DNA of 64,000 nt from Daphnia pulex. Its lineage: Eukaryota > Arthropoda > Branchiopoda > Diplostraca > Daphniidae. Below the pieces are notes generated by a model. It ran no database searches, was not told where the DNA came from, and saw only the letters and a list, made by a program, of their open reading frames with translations. The first letter of the stretch is position 1, and each line of letters begins with the position of its first letter. This document shows positions 34,456 to 46,000 of the stretch, in pieces. A program made the translations under genes and the position numbers. The stretch spans positions 11,337,001 to 11,401,000 of the forward strand of contig NC_060026.1 of assembly GCF_021134715.1 (NCBI RefSeq), read 5' to 3'.

Positions 34456-35170
34456 TTAGTATTTGCTGGGGGTGCTGCTGGGTTTGTATTCGGGCTCTGG
34501 GTATTTGGCTTCGCCCTCGTACTTGATATCGGCGACGTAACCGTTTTCATCGGCTTTGTAGGTGACGATTTGGGTCCGGCCATCGGGAAGGACAACGCGG
34601 TAAGATCCGGTGACGACTTTGCCGTCGCTGGCCTCCTGGTGAGCGTAGTCATTCTTGCTCTCGTCATCCTTCACCGACCAGTCGAAGCTGTACGGCTTTG
34701 GGGCCTGGGGAAAATGTTGAAAAAAAAAAGATTACATCATCAGTCGCTCCATTTCGGCATGGAAATCGGCATCGTCAGGTGGTGTGTTAAGTCTAATTTT
34801 TTAGCTGTAGTATATATCTTACGTCATCGTAAGACGGCTTGGCGTTGGCCTCAGACGGGTAGGATTGCGGCATGGCGGCAGCCACGGCAACCATCATCAA
34901 GGCGGCAACAATGACGAACTGCCAAAAAATGTAAAAAGATGAAGACAACCAACGGCGAGAAACGATTTGTGAATGATCACAGATTGCCGAAATCAATCAA
35001 GGAATAATACATAAGCACTATGATGAGGCGCTATAGAGTGTGTGGCTCTCATTGCCTATGCAAATTGGCACACGCTCTCACAAAAAAGACAAATGCATGT
35101 ATATTAACCATTTGATTGCTGCTGTGCTCAGACGCAAATGCTGCTATGTAAGATTACGTACCTTGTTCAT
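34456..35170 (-). CDS. Small RR cuticle protein, 117 aa
   Basis: Exons: 35162-35170 (Met-Asn-Lys, ATGAACAAG then GTACGT), 34823-34918, 34456-34704; introns of 243 and 118 bp. Signal peptide MNKFVIVAALMMVAVAAA, linker MPQSYPSEANAKPSYDD. The RR exon starts APKPYSFDWSVKD, where the paralogues have PPMPYSF, and runs through GSYRVVLPDGRTQ and YKADENGYVADIKYEGEA to a short tail ending SKY. Intron 1 is the longest in the RR set. The absence of the PPMP motif means no internal ATG at the domain start. It belongs with the genes at 31278 and 41622 but is the most diverged of the three. Confidence 0.89.
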
Positions 35171-35223
35171 TTTTTTAAATGAATGTGCAGATTTGTTTTT
35201 GCCTTTGCAAGAAAGTACAAGTG

Positions 35224-35261
35224 AATGATGGTTGGCTATGAATCTCCCTCGCCTTTTTATA
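35224..35261 (-). promoter_or_regulatory. Core promoter of the 117-aa RR gene
   Basis: A TATAAAAA box (35254-35261, minus strand) and a variant initiator TCATT (35224-35228) at the same ~35-nt spacing where the other RR genes have TCAGT. Confidence 0.55.
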
Positions 35262-37264
35262 CTATGTAACGTTTTGCTTTTCTTATAGCCGGACATGTTG
35301 CACACACTCCGCCTCGGTATAGAACGTCTTACCCTGCAACGATTATTTGCTCGAAGGGGGAAAACACCCCCAGCTCTAATTTTATGATGTTACAGACGCC
35401 AAAAAAGAGCCAGAGGGTTGTTGTGTGTTAAGAAGATAATCCACACGGTACCTTTCGAAACTTTCGTTGGTCGAGTGTGACGGTAATTTAAAAAGATCTA
35501 ACCTTGCGTGTTAATACGTCATTTCTGACGGATGTGAATGTCATGTTCCAGGACACCCATACAGCGGTCACTCTTACGCTGATTTTTGCTTTGGGCTAGA
35601 GTTATTAGAAAATGTAGGACTCTATCGATTTTATTTTCGGCCTCGATTTTATTCGTGAGTCGTGACTCATTGAAATTACCCTGGCGTGAATAGTTCCAAT
35701 ATAAATTTATGTATCCCAGTGGCGTGTTTTATTTCCCCGGCAATTTCAAATTAAAGGTATATACATACATATATAAAACAAATGGATGGAACACTTTCTA
35801 TTTCCGATGACACCCCCGAGCCAGCCCAATCACTTCCATTTTCAAGTGAAGGCTATAACAAAAAAAAAAAGAAATATGTATAACGCCGCCGCCAACTGCT
35901 GTTGCTGCCTCTCCGCGCTATCCGCAATCAATTATTATGCAATATATAACAATGTCGACGCGTCGCACGTATAGTGTGCTGTGCATCTCTCTCGACTCAC
36001 TTTCCCCAAAAGGCCGTGAAAAACTTTTGGGAAAATATATAGGCAACTATTATCATTATATTGTGCACCTTATTTGTCTTCATCTCGTTCCCAATCATCC
36101 GCTCTCGCCTCTCTCTCTCTCTAACCCTCTCAATCTCAATCTCCTCTTGCCAAAAAAGAAATAGACTTTTCTTCGTTGCATATAGCAGCGCATATGGGAT
36201 GTCCTTCTTCAGAGCAGCCTCCTGTTTGTTGTGTGAGATTCTCGACTGTGTTCTTCTTGTCAGTCCCGAAATTCACTTTCTCCTTTTTCTTTTTCAAAAT
36301 AACTGACGTGCAAAACGTGCGCTATGTGCGGAGCTACTCAGTCGCATGAATACCCCCACATTATTGCCATTGTATATACCACAACAAATGAATTGATGGA
36401 CTCTTTTTCGGCTTTTATTATTATTTCCATCGGAAAGGAAAAAAAAAATGAAATGACTGAACAGAACACCCAGCTATACATGAATCGATTTAGTTCACAT
36501 AAGGAATCTAACGGCGATTTTTTTTTTGTTATAGGAAAAAATCCGACAGCCAGCACTGCACGTTTATGCGTGGCTGATAATATGTCGGACAGTGGGGCGG
36601 TTCGACAGCCTTCCATTATCGATTCGATTCGATTCGTCATTTCCATTTCGAATCGTGCGTGCTCTTGACTAGGTCTTTTTTAATAGAGGCCTCGGCGAGA
36701 GAGAGAGAAAGCCTAGTTTTGTATTGCGCAGCTGTAGCGCAATAACGTCTACTTAGTCTAAATAATAAACTTTTTCACGAGCGAATATTCCAAATCAAAT
36801 AATACAGAAGTTCGTGGCCTAAATGCAATTGGGTTTATTGGAACCGATTAATAAATATACGAAAATACAAAAACATAAATAACTGGCAAATAAAAAAGAG
36901 GAGACAACGTGAAATTTGACAGTCACCATCATCACACACACGTGATGAGGGTGTGCACTCACCCGCCACGGGTGAGTGAATGAGGGAAAGTGGGAAAAAG
37001 GGGAGGGTGAGAATTTGTTTCGGTAAAGATGGTCCTGATGCTATCGGTGTTTAACAGCATGTTATCAGCCAAAAGTGTCGGTTGTACGCAGCATAGCTCG
37101 TTTCTAATTTTGAGCGTTGCGCAATTTTTTCGGGAGGCGGACGGCAGAAAAGACGCCCAATAAATCCATCAAATCATTTTTTTTTTTTGTTTTACCAAAG
37201 TAGCTGCATGTTTTTTTAATTTCAAAAGGATATGGTCGATTATAAGCAACAGGTTACTGAATTT
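35262..37264. other. 2-kb intergenic region with a double hairpin near its end
   Basis: Mostly AT-rich or pyrimidine-rich DNA with a CT run near 36110. Two adjacent inverted repeats lie at 36930-36947 and 36956-36978, within the likely 3' flank of the gene at 37265-37902. No gene seen. Confidence 0.45.
36956..36978. repeat. Inverted repeat, 9-bp arms and 5-nt loop
   Basis: Arm CACTCACCC at 36956-36964, loop 36965-36969, arm GGGTGAGTG at 36970-36978, perfect. It is preceded by a 6-bp inverted repeat (CATCAC 36930-36935, GTGATG 36942-36947). It could form in the 3' part of a transcript from the gene at 37265-37902 if that transcript extends this far. Function unknown. Confidence 0.6.
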
Positions 37265-37902
37265 TTATTCGGCCAATCTTCGTTGACCTGGTTCGAAATA
37301 AAACGGCTGATGATTCTTGAATGCTGTTTGAGGGAAATAATAACTTCTCGGAAAACCTGCTGGGGTTGCGGCTCGCCATTGCTGGCGACCGGCCGGAGCA
37401 ACGGGACCTTGGACCGATTTCTTGTAATTCAAATCAGAAACATGGTAGCCGTTTTTGTTTAACGATGGATTATTGGTTTCCTGATTACGCCCATCAATTA
37501 AATTAACTAGACGGGAGGAAACCGGCGTTTCACGGCCCAGATACTTGGCGTTGCTCGGCACTGGTTGAACGAACCAAGGAGCTGAAGGATATGATTGCGG
37601 TGGCTGCGGAATACGTTACGGTGTATCGGTGAATAGAAAAAGAAATAGAAAATCATGATTATTACACCCAAAGAATTTCTGGAATAGTTTAGGCTATAAG
37701 TATATATACTTTCACGTGAGTTATGTAGGGGGAATTTTCCATGGCCAAGGAATCCGGCCATTCTCGTGTTGCCCATGTGACCCCGGTTGCAAAAATTAAA
37801 ACAATCAGCCGACGTACGACCTGATGCTGAAAAATCCATTTCCAAATAACTGTATTTTAAAATACTAAATAATTAAAATTATGTTCTTACCTTTCCATTC
37901 AT
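37265..37902 (-). CDS. Small secreted protein of unknown family, 153 aa
   Basis: Exons: 37891-37902 (MNGK), 37716-37826, 37265-37603; introns of 64 and 112 bp, phase 0, with GTAAG and GTGAAAG donors and TTTTTCAG and CCGCAG acceptors. Joining them gives a signal peptide, MNGKHQVVRRLIVLIFATG, then VTWATREWPDSLAME. Exon 3 starts PPQSYPSAPWFVQPVPSN, recalling the PPMP junction of the RR genes, but there is no RR domain. Instead there are NGYHVSDLNYKKS and a Phe/Tyr/Pro-rich C-terminus (GFPRSYYFPQ, HQPFYFEPGQ). No Cys after the signal peptide. It shares the micro-exon plan and strand of the cuticle genes, so a matrix role is possible. I recognise no family. The model rests on splice logic without transcripts. 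Confidence 0.68.
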
Positions 37903-40900
37903 CGCGAAAGAGTCGTTTGATCCGTTTAAAATGTTCGGGCCTTGCAAAAATGCCCACGATCGTTGTGAGTCCCAAGCGAAGAAATGAATGAAGAATTACA
38001 ACGACTGGCCAGCATGCTTTTATCAAGGGCTATGTAGGTAAACATGTCTTCTTGTTATTATGTTTTCCTTCCCGGTTTCGCAGCAGCTGATGGCCCGTTG
38101 CTGCGCGTGTTATAGTGTCCATACAATTCGGCCAGATTATTACTGCTAGATTTCCTTATTATCCTCAATGGCAGCATTATTATTATTACGTATCGCATCA
38201 ATTTGTTGGTCGCTGCTGATGACGAAACCGCATCTGGTCTTTTCCAAATATCGGCGTGTTTTTTTTTTTCCATATTCTTTGCGGCTTCTTCTTATAAGCC
38301 ATCAACCGTGGTCCAATTATTTAGTGTACTGTACATTGAAATAACACAGGACCACGTGTATGTCCCTGCCTATGTGTATTGTGTCTATACGGCTGTGAGG
38401 CCGTGTACCATTCGAGAGTCGTCACGTTTTTCATCGACCTCTCGCGTGCAAACCGCATCAAGGCTCTTGATTATTATAGTCTGGTGTGTGGCCTGCTTCT
38501 TTCTTTTTTTTTCTTCATCTACTATAGTGTATACTCATGCGTGGTTAGCCTTTGTGTATTATAATGTTTTCTATAAAAAGAAAGAAGAGTCTTTTCTAAC
38601 CGTTAATTAGGTTTAGGTTTGTTCGTGTTATTGGGTATTTTTCAGGTATTTTCCTCTTCATTCAAATTGCCAAAGTGGCTATCTTCACACTGCGACCGTG
38701 TTGGTATTATAAACGCTCGAGTTCCTCCCTCTCGTTCACGACAATTGGCAAAAAAAAAAAAAAAAAGAAAAATACGATGTGGAAATCCAACCGGATCTGC
38801 GCTGATCTAATTTTCAAACTCAACGCGGGCAGAGCGATATATAAAGACGAATGTCATGCAAGGGATTAAAAGGCCAGCGCATTGGCTTATAAATGGGAAA
38901 GCGCAGAAAATCAGAAGGACACAACTAAACGCTGATTGTGAATTTCTATTTATTCCCTCGTTATTGAACCCAGAGGGCACAAGGTCGCATTAACAGATTT
39001 ATGCGTCGTTGTGTTCGGCGCGTATTACATACATTTATACAATTGTCCATTGATTTTCAATTGGTGATGCCGTTGCAATAATATTACAGGGTTTGTGTGC
39101 GATTCGGGAGAGCGACCAAACGCGTTAGAAAAGTCTCTAATGCGACACACAGCAAGAAGGCCGAGCCGCCTGCTGTATAGTCTCGTAACCGGCAATTTGC
39201 TGGTAAAAAGCAGCAACGAACGCATTGTGAGGATGACGGCAGGAGAGCGCAGCGAGTCGTGACAGGCGCGCCCGACATACAATCGACTGCTGTTTCTTTT
39301 TTCTTTCTTTTTTCTTTTCTTTTAAAATTATTTTTCATCTTCTTTTCTCTTCCCATGTCGGCTGACATGATCACGAACCAAACACGCGGGAAATGTTTTT
39401 CTTCTTTTCTTTTTTCTTTCTTTCTTTCTCTCCTCTTTTGTCTTTGATTCGATCTATTGAAAGCGTTTCAAAATGAAGGAAGACACATATACTCCCCAAA
39501 AAAGAAAAAAAATTCTCTAACCCGCACTGAACTTGGCTGTGCGCTCATAATGGTGGGCACATAACACATAAAGATATAGGCAAAAAAAAACTCTCTCTCA
39601 ACTATTTTCCGTTATGCTCCATTCTGCGGGGTTGTGCTGCTGTAATATACAAGAAAAAAGAAAAGCAAAACAAAAAGAAACGTCGACATCATCGCTAATA
39701 GTTTCACTCCCGCGTATGCAAATTTGAATCATTTTTTTTTTCTTCTTTTTCTTCTCCCGTATGTAAAATTGCATGTTTTTGTTTTTAAATATTTTATCGG
39801 GCTAGAGGCATCACGACGAGTCTCGGTTCGGGAGCGCTGTGCATTTTTTTCGAATCTACTCCGCGCGGTCACGTCTTTCGTTGTTTGGCAGTTCGCCTTC
39901 TACTCGTATGTATAAACACACAATAACCTGGGCTTGTCGCCCTTCTAATATAGCTAGGCACTCTCATATATCTGGCGCGTTATCAATGTTGTTAATATTT
40001 TATATGTTGTGAGCTTTTGTTTAGAAAACCATCTAGCGACAGGGTCATTGCAGATTGCAGGTCGTAACTCGTACAAAGTAGCCTACATTCAAAATATCCG
40101 ACCGGGCCATTATTTAGTCTACTGTCTTCGTGTCGTGGGTGTTTGGGTCTTTTCCTGCTGTTGGATGGGAAACGGGAAAAAAAAACAAAAAGAAAAAAAC
40201 AAAAGGGAAAACAAGGGAAAATGGAAGATGACACACAAAAAAGTAGACAGAGGTGAAAGGGTCGTCCGTGTATTTTTCTATTCTGTATACATACATATTT
40301 TACGTAAAGAGAGAATCTGTGCATGCGTGCAGGAAAAATACGTTTGCAGCAGTTGCAAAGTTTGCGTGTCTTGGCCTCTAATGAAACCCCCCCAACGGCC
40401 GCTATGAGGCCTTCGTCATCCCAGTCAGCACCTTGATGCGGAGTTTTCGGACGCGGTCGGTTTCGGACCTCCCGCCAGCGTATCCCGCAGAGGACCGGGG
40501 GCTGCGCCTGCCAGCAGCAGCAGCAGCAGGCATAGTACATATAGACAATAAGGCAGTTCATCGTCCCTCTTGCCTTTTTGCGTTGAATGAATAACAAAAT
40601 TAAACAGGTGGTGGTCGACAATTTCAAAGTAGGAGAATGTGTTTATGCGATGCAGCAACATCAGCATCTTATATAAGACCAAATTTTATTTTGAAAGAAC
40701 GCGAGTGAAAGCCTGTGTGTCTTGAAGCGACCATTATACGCATATGCAAGCAGAATGAGTAATATATAATAACAGCAGCTAATACGCGTACAGGACGGCG
40801 TCGACGACGACTTGGTGAAAATGCGCACAATTAGTCCGGGCGATTGCCGTATGCAAGTTGGTTTCTATAATGAAGTGCGCATGATGATATAACGAAAGTT

Positions 40901-41621
40901 TGCTGCGTCTCTTATGATTATCCCGACGCGAGTTTTGCGGCCTGGTGTAATTGAACATTTGACGGGTGAGACTTGCGAGAGAGTGAGAGAGGGGAGAACG
41001 CGGGTAAAATGGAAAAATTAACGGCCCGCCGCCAAAAAAAAAGTTTCGTAAAATAAGTGGCGGTCGAGACGACGACGACCGCCAGACCAGAGAAAGTTAA
41101 AGAGGCCGAAAGTTATTCAAAATTATTCGTGTAAAAAAAAAAGGGGCTCAAAGTGAATCTGGGAAATCACGCGAAATATAATTTCTACAATTAATATATC
41201 TTAAACGTGCGTGGAAGATTTCAATTTGTGTGCGTGTTTTCTATTATACACACTAATAGAAACATTATACGTCCGAGGAATTGGAAACGGTGGTCAGATA
41301 AGCGACCACCCAAGGTTAGCCGAAAAGACGGATCCACGGGTGTGAAAGGCTATTATATAATAATATTGCGTAAGTAAAAGTGCAAAGATCAATGTCAGCT
41401 CATAATTATGATATAATCTACGATTATGTATTCGCAACAAAGTGTCATACATATATGTTGGGGGAAAAAAAATAAATTACAAAGCTCAAACAGAAATGGA
41501 AGAAATGCGGTTCAAATTCATAATTCGAATTTCGAAAGTGAGAGGATAAGGGGATTTTGTTCAAACGCCAATTTGTTGAGTTGAATGAGCAGAATTCTGC
41601 TGAAAATTTGATGGGTTTAAC
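37903..41621. other. 3.7-kb intergenic region with one weak coding candidate
   Basis: Low-complexity DNA (poly-T near 38265, TTTC-rich 39298-39430, poly-A near 40180). A GC-richer island at 40380-40540 on the minus strand lies below a TATATAAG at 40669-40676 and encodes a Leu-rich segment in one frame. It lacks a convincing start and splice context, so it is not called as a gene. Confidence 0.4.
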
Positions 41622-42144
41622 TTAATATTTCGGGGCTGGCTTGTTGTTGTATGATTCGGGTGCGGGGTATTTGGCTTCTCCCTCGTACTTGACGTCGGCG
41701 ACGTATCCGTTCTCGTCGGCTTTGTAGGTGACGATCTGGGTGCGGCCATCAGGGAGAACGACACGGTAAGATCCGGTGACGACTTTGCCGTCGCTGGCCT
41801 CCTGGTGAGCGTAGTCGTTGTTGCTTGGCTCATCCTTGACAGCCCAGTCGAAGCTGTACGGCATCGGTGGCTGTGTAGAAATAATTGAATTCATTAAAAA
41901 AGTTGTGGATATAATTCGGTTATGGTAATCAACTTACGTATTCTTCAGCGGGTTTGGCGTAACCAGCAGCTGCAGCCGGGGCCGGATAAGAGGGCTTGGG
42001 GTAAATGTCAGCAGCAACAGCCGCGGCGATCAAAGTGGCCAAAACGATGAACTGCATTATTTTAATAAAAGAAACGGTTTTAAATTGATCAAATTGAGAT
42101 TCTCAATTCTAAAATACACCTATAAGATTGTATACCTTATTCAT
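41622..42144 (-). CDS. Small RR cuticle protein, 123 aa
   Basis: Exons: 42136-42144 (Met-Asn-Lys), 41938-42051, 41622-41870; introns of 84 and 67 bp, phase 0. Signal peptide MNKFIVLATLIAAAVAA, linker DIYPKPSYPAPAAAAGYA. The RR exon has PPMPYSFDWAVKDEPSNNDY, GSYRVVLPDGRTQ and YKADENGYVADVKYEGEA, then a tail ending APKY. Compared with the gene at 31278-31824 the linker has one extra Ala and the start of the RR domain reads DEPSNND where that gene has DDESKND. The latter half of the RR exon is almost identical at DNA level, suggesting recent duplication or conversion despite about 10 kb separation. Confidence 0.9.
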
Positions 42145-42189
42145 GGTTGTTTGTGTGGTAGACTTGAAGTTGTTCTGTTCTAAAGTGGA

Positions 42190-42227
42190 ACTGATGTTTT
42201 GAAACCGATTCCGTTTGCCTTTATATA
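42190..42227 (-). promoter_or_regulatory. Core promoter of the 123-aa RR gene
   Basis: TATATAAA (42220-42227) and TCAGT (42190-42194) on the minus strand, about 35 nt apart. Confidence 0.7.
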
Positions 42228-44989
42228 GGACCTTTTCTGATAACCGTTGACTGCAGACGAAGAAAATTGGTTACCACCCAAGGTTGCTGCTGGCGCTCTT
42301 GTTATTATTGCCTGTCATCTGATGTGCTTTTCCTTTCTATATCCAAAGCAAAATAGTTGGCATCACAACGGCCACCCTAGCAGAAAGGAAATTGCTGCAC
42401 CAGAATACATCGCTAAACACTTTTGGCCCAGTTCACATCAGGTATGTTTACTCACCATCCTAGAACGGGTGTATTATACGCGAGATGCCCTTTAGCAGCT
42501 CCCGCAGCGACAGTCAGTGTGGCATCACGCGGCAACTCCGAAATGAGTCCTTTCACTTTTCTACGGTATACACCTCTGTTCTTCGTTCTATACGAGACAG
42601 AAAGTATAATAATAACGACGCCGAGAAATTCACAACACGGAGGCCCTCTTGCGGGGAGCGTCGGCGCTCATCCAGCTGTGACTCTGGCCCCCCTCATCTT
42701 TTCAGTCCCGCTGGAAACCTTCAACAGACTACAGGGATGATATTTTCTCTTCCTCGTGAGAAAAAACGCATTCTTTTCGCGAAATTTCAAGTCTATTCGT
42801 TCAGCTCCGTTGTCCGTGAAGATGATTTTCGCAGGTTACGCAAGGCATAACATGCTGTAACCGGCAGCCGGCGGGAGATGGGCCTTGGCGCCGGTCTTTT
42901 TGTATTAGAGTTGTTCCAGAGTTGTTCAGAGATAGGAAATAGACACGGCGATATGGCCCGATACGGCAGCACGCAAGGCAGTTATTATACAGTAGGTAAA
43001 TACTGTAGAAACTGCCGCCCGAAGGCCGATCACAGCACCAGCGCGTATTGGAAATTCGTGAGCCAACAGCTATAATTGGCCATTGTTTGTCTAATCGCTC
43101 GTATATATCACGCCCTGCTGTATAGAGCTCGATCGGGGAGCTATTGTCTGCTCGTCTCTCATCAGACACAGTGTTTGTTTTGCATCATGCTCGACACGCC
43201 GCGCGAGAGCCTCGACTCTTTCGTATAAAAGGTTAAACCGATTTGATTTCACTGTTTTGGTGATATTGTTGGCTGTCACTTCTTATTCACGCTATTATAC
43301 TCTCTCATATCTTTTTTTCTTCCTTGGACCCTATAACTACAACCCATATCAAATATTTCATTTTTATTTGTACTATAGACTTGAATTTACTGACTATAAG
43401 CACAACTTTTTTTATATCGTTTTGTTTATGTTGTGGCGCAGATAATATGAAAAGAAACAAGGCGGTTTCGCGTGAAAACACATGTGGTTTTATTAAATAA
43501 GGAAAAACATGAGAAGAATGATATCGATAATATATATAAAAGGTGATGGCAACATTTCAATATAACTTTCTCCTGCCGTATTATTATTTCTACTGTGTTG
43601 TTCGTCAGCGCAGCCTTTCACAAGCAACTGTTGGCAAATAACACTTGGAAGCACTTAGATCGATTTCATATATTAAAGAGGAGCGTTTTCACGAGTTTCG
43701 AGGAATACAACTCGTCCAAACCAGCTTTTTATTTTTTTATTTCTTATGCATCGAATGCAAATTTTCGTATTTATTATCGTATTCCTTATTTACTGGATAT
43801 GTGCCATTACGTCAGAACACGACACATGCCGACACGAAGCGGCCATCTACTGTTGTATATTAAACTATGTGTGTGCACACGCAGCGTTCGCGGTCGCCCG
43901 AAATAGGCCAGCACCATCATCCCTGTTGGGAGATTAGTTCGGGTGCACGACAGAGAAAAGCATCAAATGTTGATTGCGTCATACTATACGGTCCGTAATG
44001 TTATTTGATGTACAAGCGCCACTCGCCCCCACATTCCTCATCGCGCGCTATTAACGCCCCATCACCGTCGCGTCTCTCGCTCGATAAGCGCTTCTCGTAT
44101 GGCATCCCATATAATTGGCGAATTGCAACTAACCGCACACTGTTGAGAAATATTTATAATAGATGCAGGCTGAAAGTTTCTAGATGGGAGTGTTGAACGA
44201 ATAATAATTTTAAGTATCCCTCTTATTTATCTGCCATTCGCAATATCATGACGCTCCCGACTTTTGGATGCCAGCAACTATATAGCTAGATGGATCATGA
44301 CCCATATTTCCATGAACGATGAGATGTACACACACAGACCAAAACAAAAACACACCGTGATCTTGATATATTCACATCAGATTTTGAACTGAAATGTCGT
44401 GATGACCGTAAGCACTAGCAAAAGTCAATTTATTTACCGAGTTCTGTTCGTAATCACTGTTATTACTTTGTTAACACCTTTTATCATTCACAATTTTTGT
44501 TGTTGTTGAAAGATTATGTATGAAAAGGTCAGTGTAATCTGCCTTCAAACAGCTTGCAGACGCGACTGCTAACAGCGGATAAAATCTAGGGAAAGTTGAA
44601 ATAGTCTCGTAAATTTTTAACGATTTTATAATTTACGAAATAATTCGTTTTAAAGTAAAGTAGACTGAAAGTAGACTATCAATTTCATTTAACTGCGTTT
44701 ATCATCGAGTCAAAATTTAAAAGTGAAACTACCTATTAAAATTAAGAATTTTTAATGAAGCGTTTAATTGCGTTAAAAGTTTATTTCGTGTGATAGCCAG
44801 ACTCATCTATCTTTGGCAAGTTTTCCAAAATGTGAAACCCTCGCAGATGTAATCATTTATCATATAAGATATGGTAATTGTTCTTTAAAATTTAGATCTA
44901 TGTTTATTTTATCTCGAAGAATCCGATTAAATTACATCATTCATGTCATATGGTGAAAGTTCTGTGAAAGTCATGTCATTTAATCCGAT
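42228..44989. other. 2.8-kb intergenic region
   Basis: GC-richer near the 123-aa gene's upstream side (42230-43240), then AT-rich towards the next gene's 3' flank. Open frames are short and mutually overlapping. No gene or RNA recognised. Confidence 0.45.
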
Positions 44990-45921
44990 CTAGTAGGTGG
45001 GCTTGGGGTAAGCGGGCTGAGCTGGCTGAGGGTAGGATGGTTTGGGGGCAGCGGGCGCAGGGTAGGATGGTTTGGGGGCAGCGGGTGCAGGGTAGGATGG
45101 TTTGGAGGCAGCTGGCACAGCTGGCGCAGGGTAAGATGGTTTGGGATAAGTGGGCTCAGCTGCAGCTGGGTAGGACGGCTGGGGCTTGGGCTCCGGCTTG
45201 GTCTCGGGGTAGGCAGGCTGAGCTGGTTTGCTGGGGTAAGCAGGCTCTTCCTGCTTGGGGTAAGCTGGAGCAGCGGTGGGTTTGATTTCGTCGTATTTGG
45301 CCTCTCCCTCGTATTGGACATCGGCGACGTAACCATTTTCATCGGCCTTGTAGGAGACGATTTGGGTACGGCCATCGGGGAGGGCAACGCGGTAAGATCC
45401 TGAGACGACTTTGCCGTCACTGGTTTCCTTGTGTGAGTAGTCCTGGTAAGTGGGATCGTCCTTAACTTCGTAAGCGAAGTCGAATGGCATCGGAGGCTGG
45501 AATAACAATGCAAAAGCGTTTTGAATAAAATATGTTGAAAGACAATTGAATAAAATTTGCTTACATGATCTGCTTCGGCAGGCTTGCTATACGCTGGCTG
45601 TTCGGTGGGCTTAGAATAAGCTGGAGCACTTGGAGCAGGTGCCGGATAAGCTGGAGCTGGATAAGCTGGAGCTGGCGTCGAATATGCTGGAGCTGTTGGT
45701 GTTGGGTACGACGGCTTGGAGTAAGCTGGAAGCTCGGCAGCAATAGCCGCAGCGAACAAAGTGGCCAAAACAACGAACTGGATAAAAGAAAATTTTACCA
45801 AACGGGAGAGAGGGAAAGTTAATTGTGTTGACTATAAAGAATAAGTGCCGGGACTATATTCCAACTTGGGTTATAATATAAATATATCAAAATAATGCTT
45901 TTCAAATAATACCTTGTTCAT
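44990..45921 (-). CDS. Proline-rich RR cuticle protein, 242 aa
   Basis: Exons: 45913-45921 (Met-Asn-Lys), 45565-45777, 44990-45496; introns of 135 and 68 bp, phase 0. Signal peptide MNKFVVLATLFAAAIAA, then a linker of Pro/Ala/Tyr repeats such as PAYPAPAYPAPAPSAPAYSK (to residue 74). RR domain at about 75-140: PMPFDFAYEVKDDPTYQDYS, GSYRVALPDGRTQ, YKADENGYVADVQYEGEAKY. The tail of about 100 residues is built from PSYPAPAAPK and PAYPK repeats and ends PTY. The arms are Pro/Tyr-rich, unlike the Gly/Gln-rich array genes, so the mechanical role probably differs. DYSHKE replaces DYAHEA or DYAHQE. This is the last cuticle gene before the Sno-like array, which is transcribed divergently. Confidence 0.9.
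45031..45140 (-). repeat. ~30-bp coding repeat in the proline-rich RR gene
   Basis: The pattern gcagggtaggatggtttggg recurs at about 30-bp steps from 45027 (near 45057 and 45087), then a diverged copy. It encodes the 10-residue PSYPAPAAPK unit of the tail. Confidence 0.7.
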
Positions 45922-45963
45922 GTTGAGCTAGTAAGAATATTGTGCTGATTGTTCTTGGATAGA

Positions 45964-46000
45964 ACTGATGATTGAAATCGAACTCGGACAGTCTTATATA
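45964..46000 (-). promoter_or_regulatory. Core promoter of the proline-rich RR gene
   Basis: TATATAAG (45993-46000) and TCAGT (45964-45968) on the minus strand, same spacing as in the other RR genes. Confidence 0.68.

Noticed and set aside
42247-42850. Overlapping plus-strand frames upstream of the 123-aa RR gene
   Set aside because: Three frames overlap in the same GC-richer DNA with no common motif, as expected by chance.
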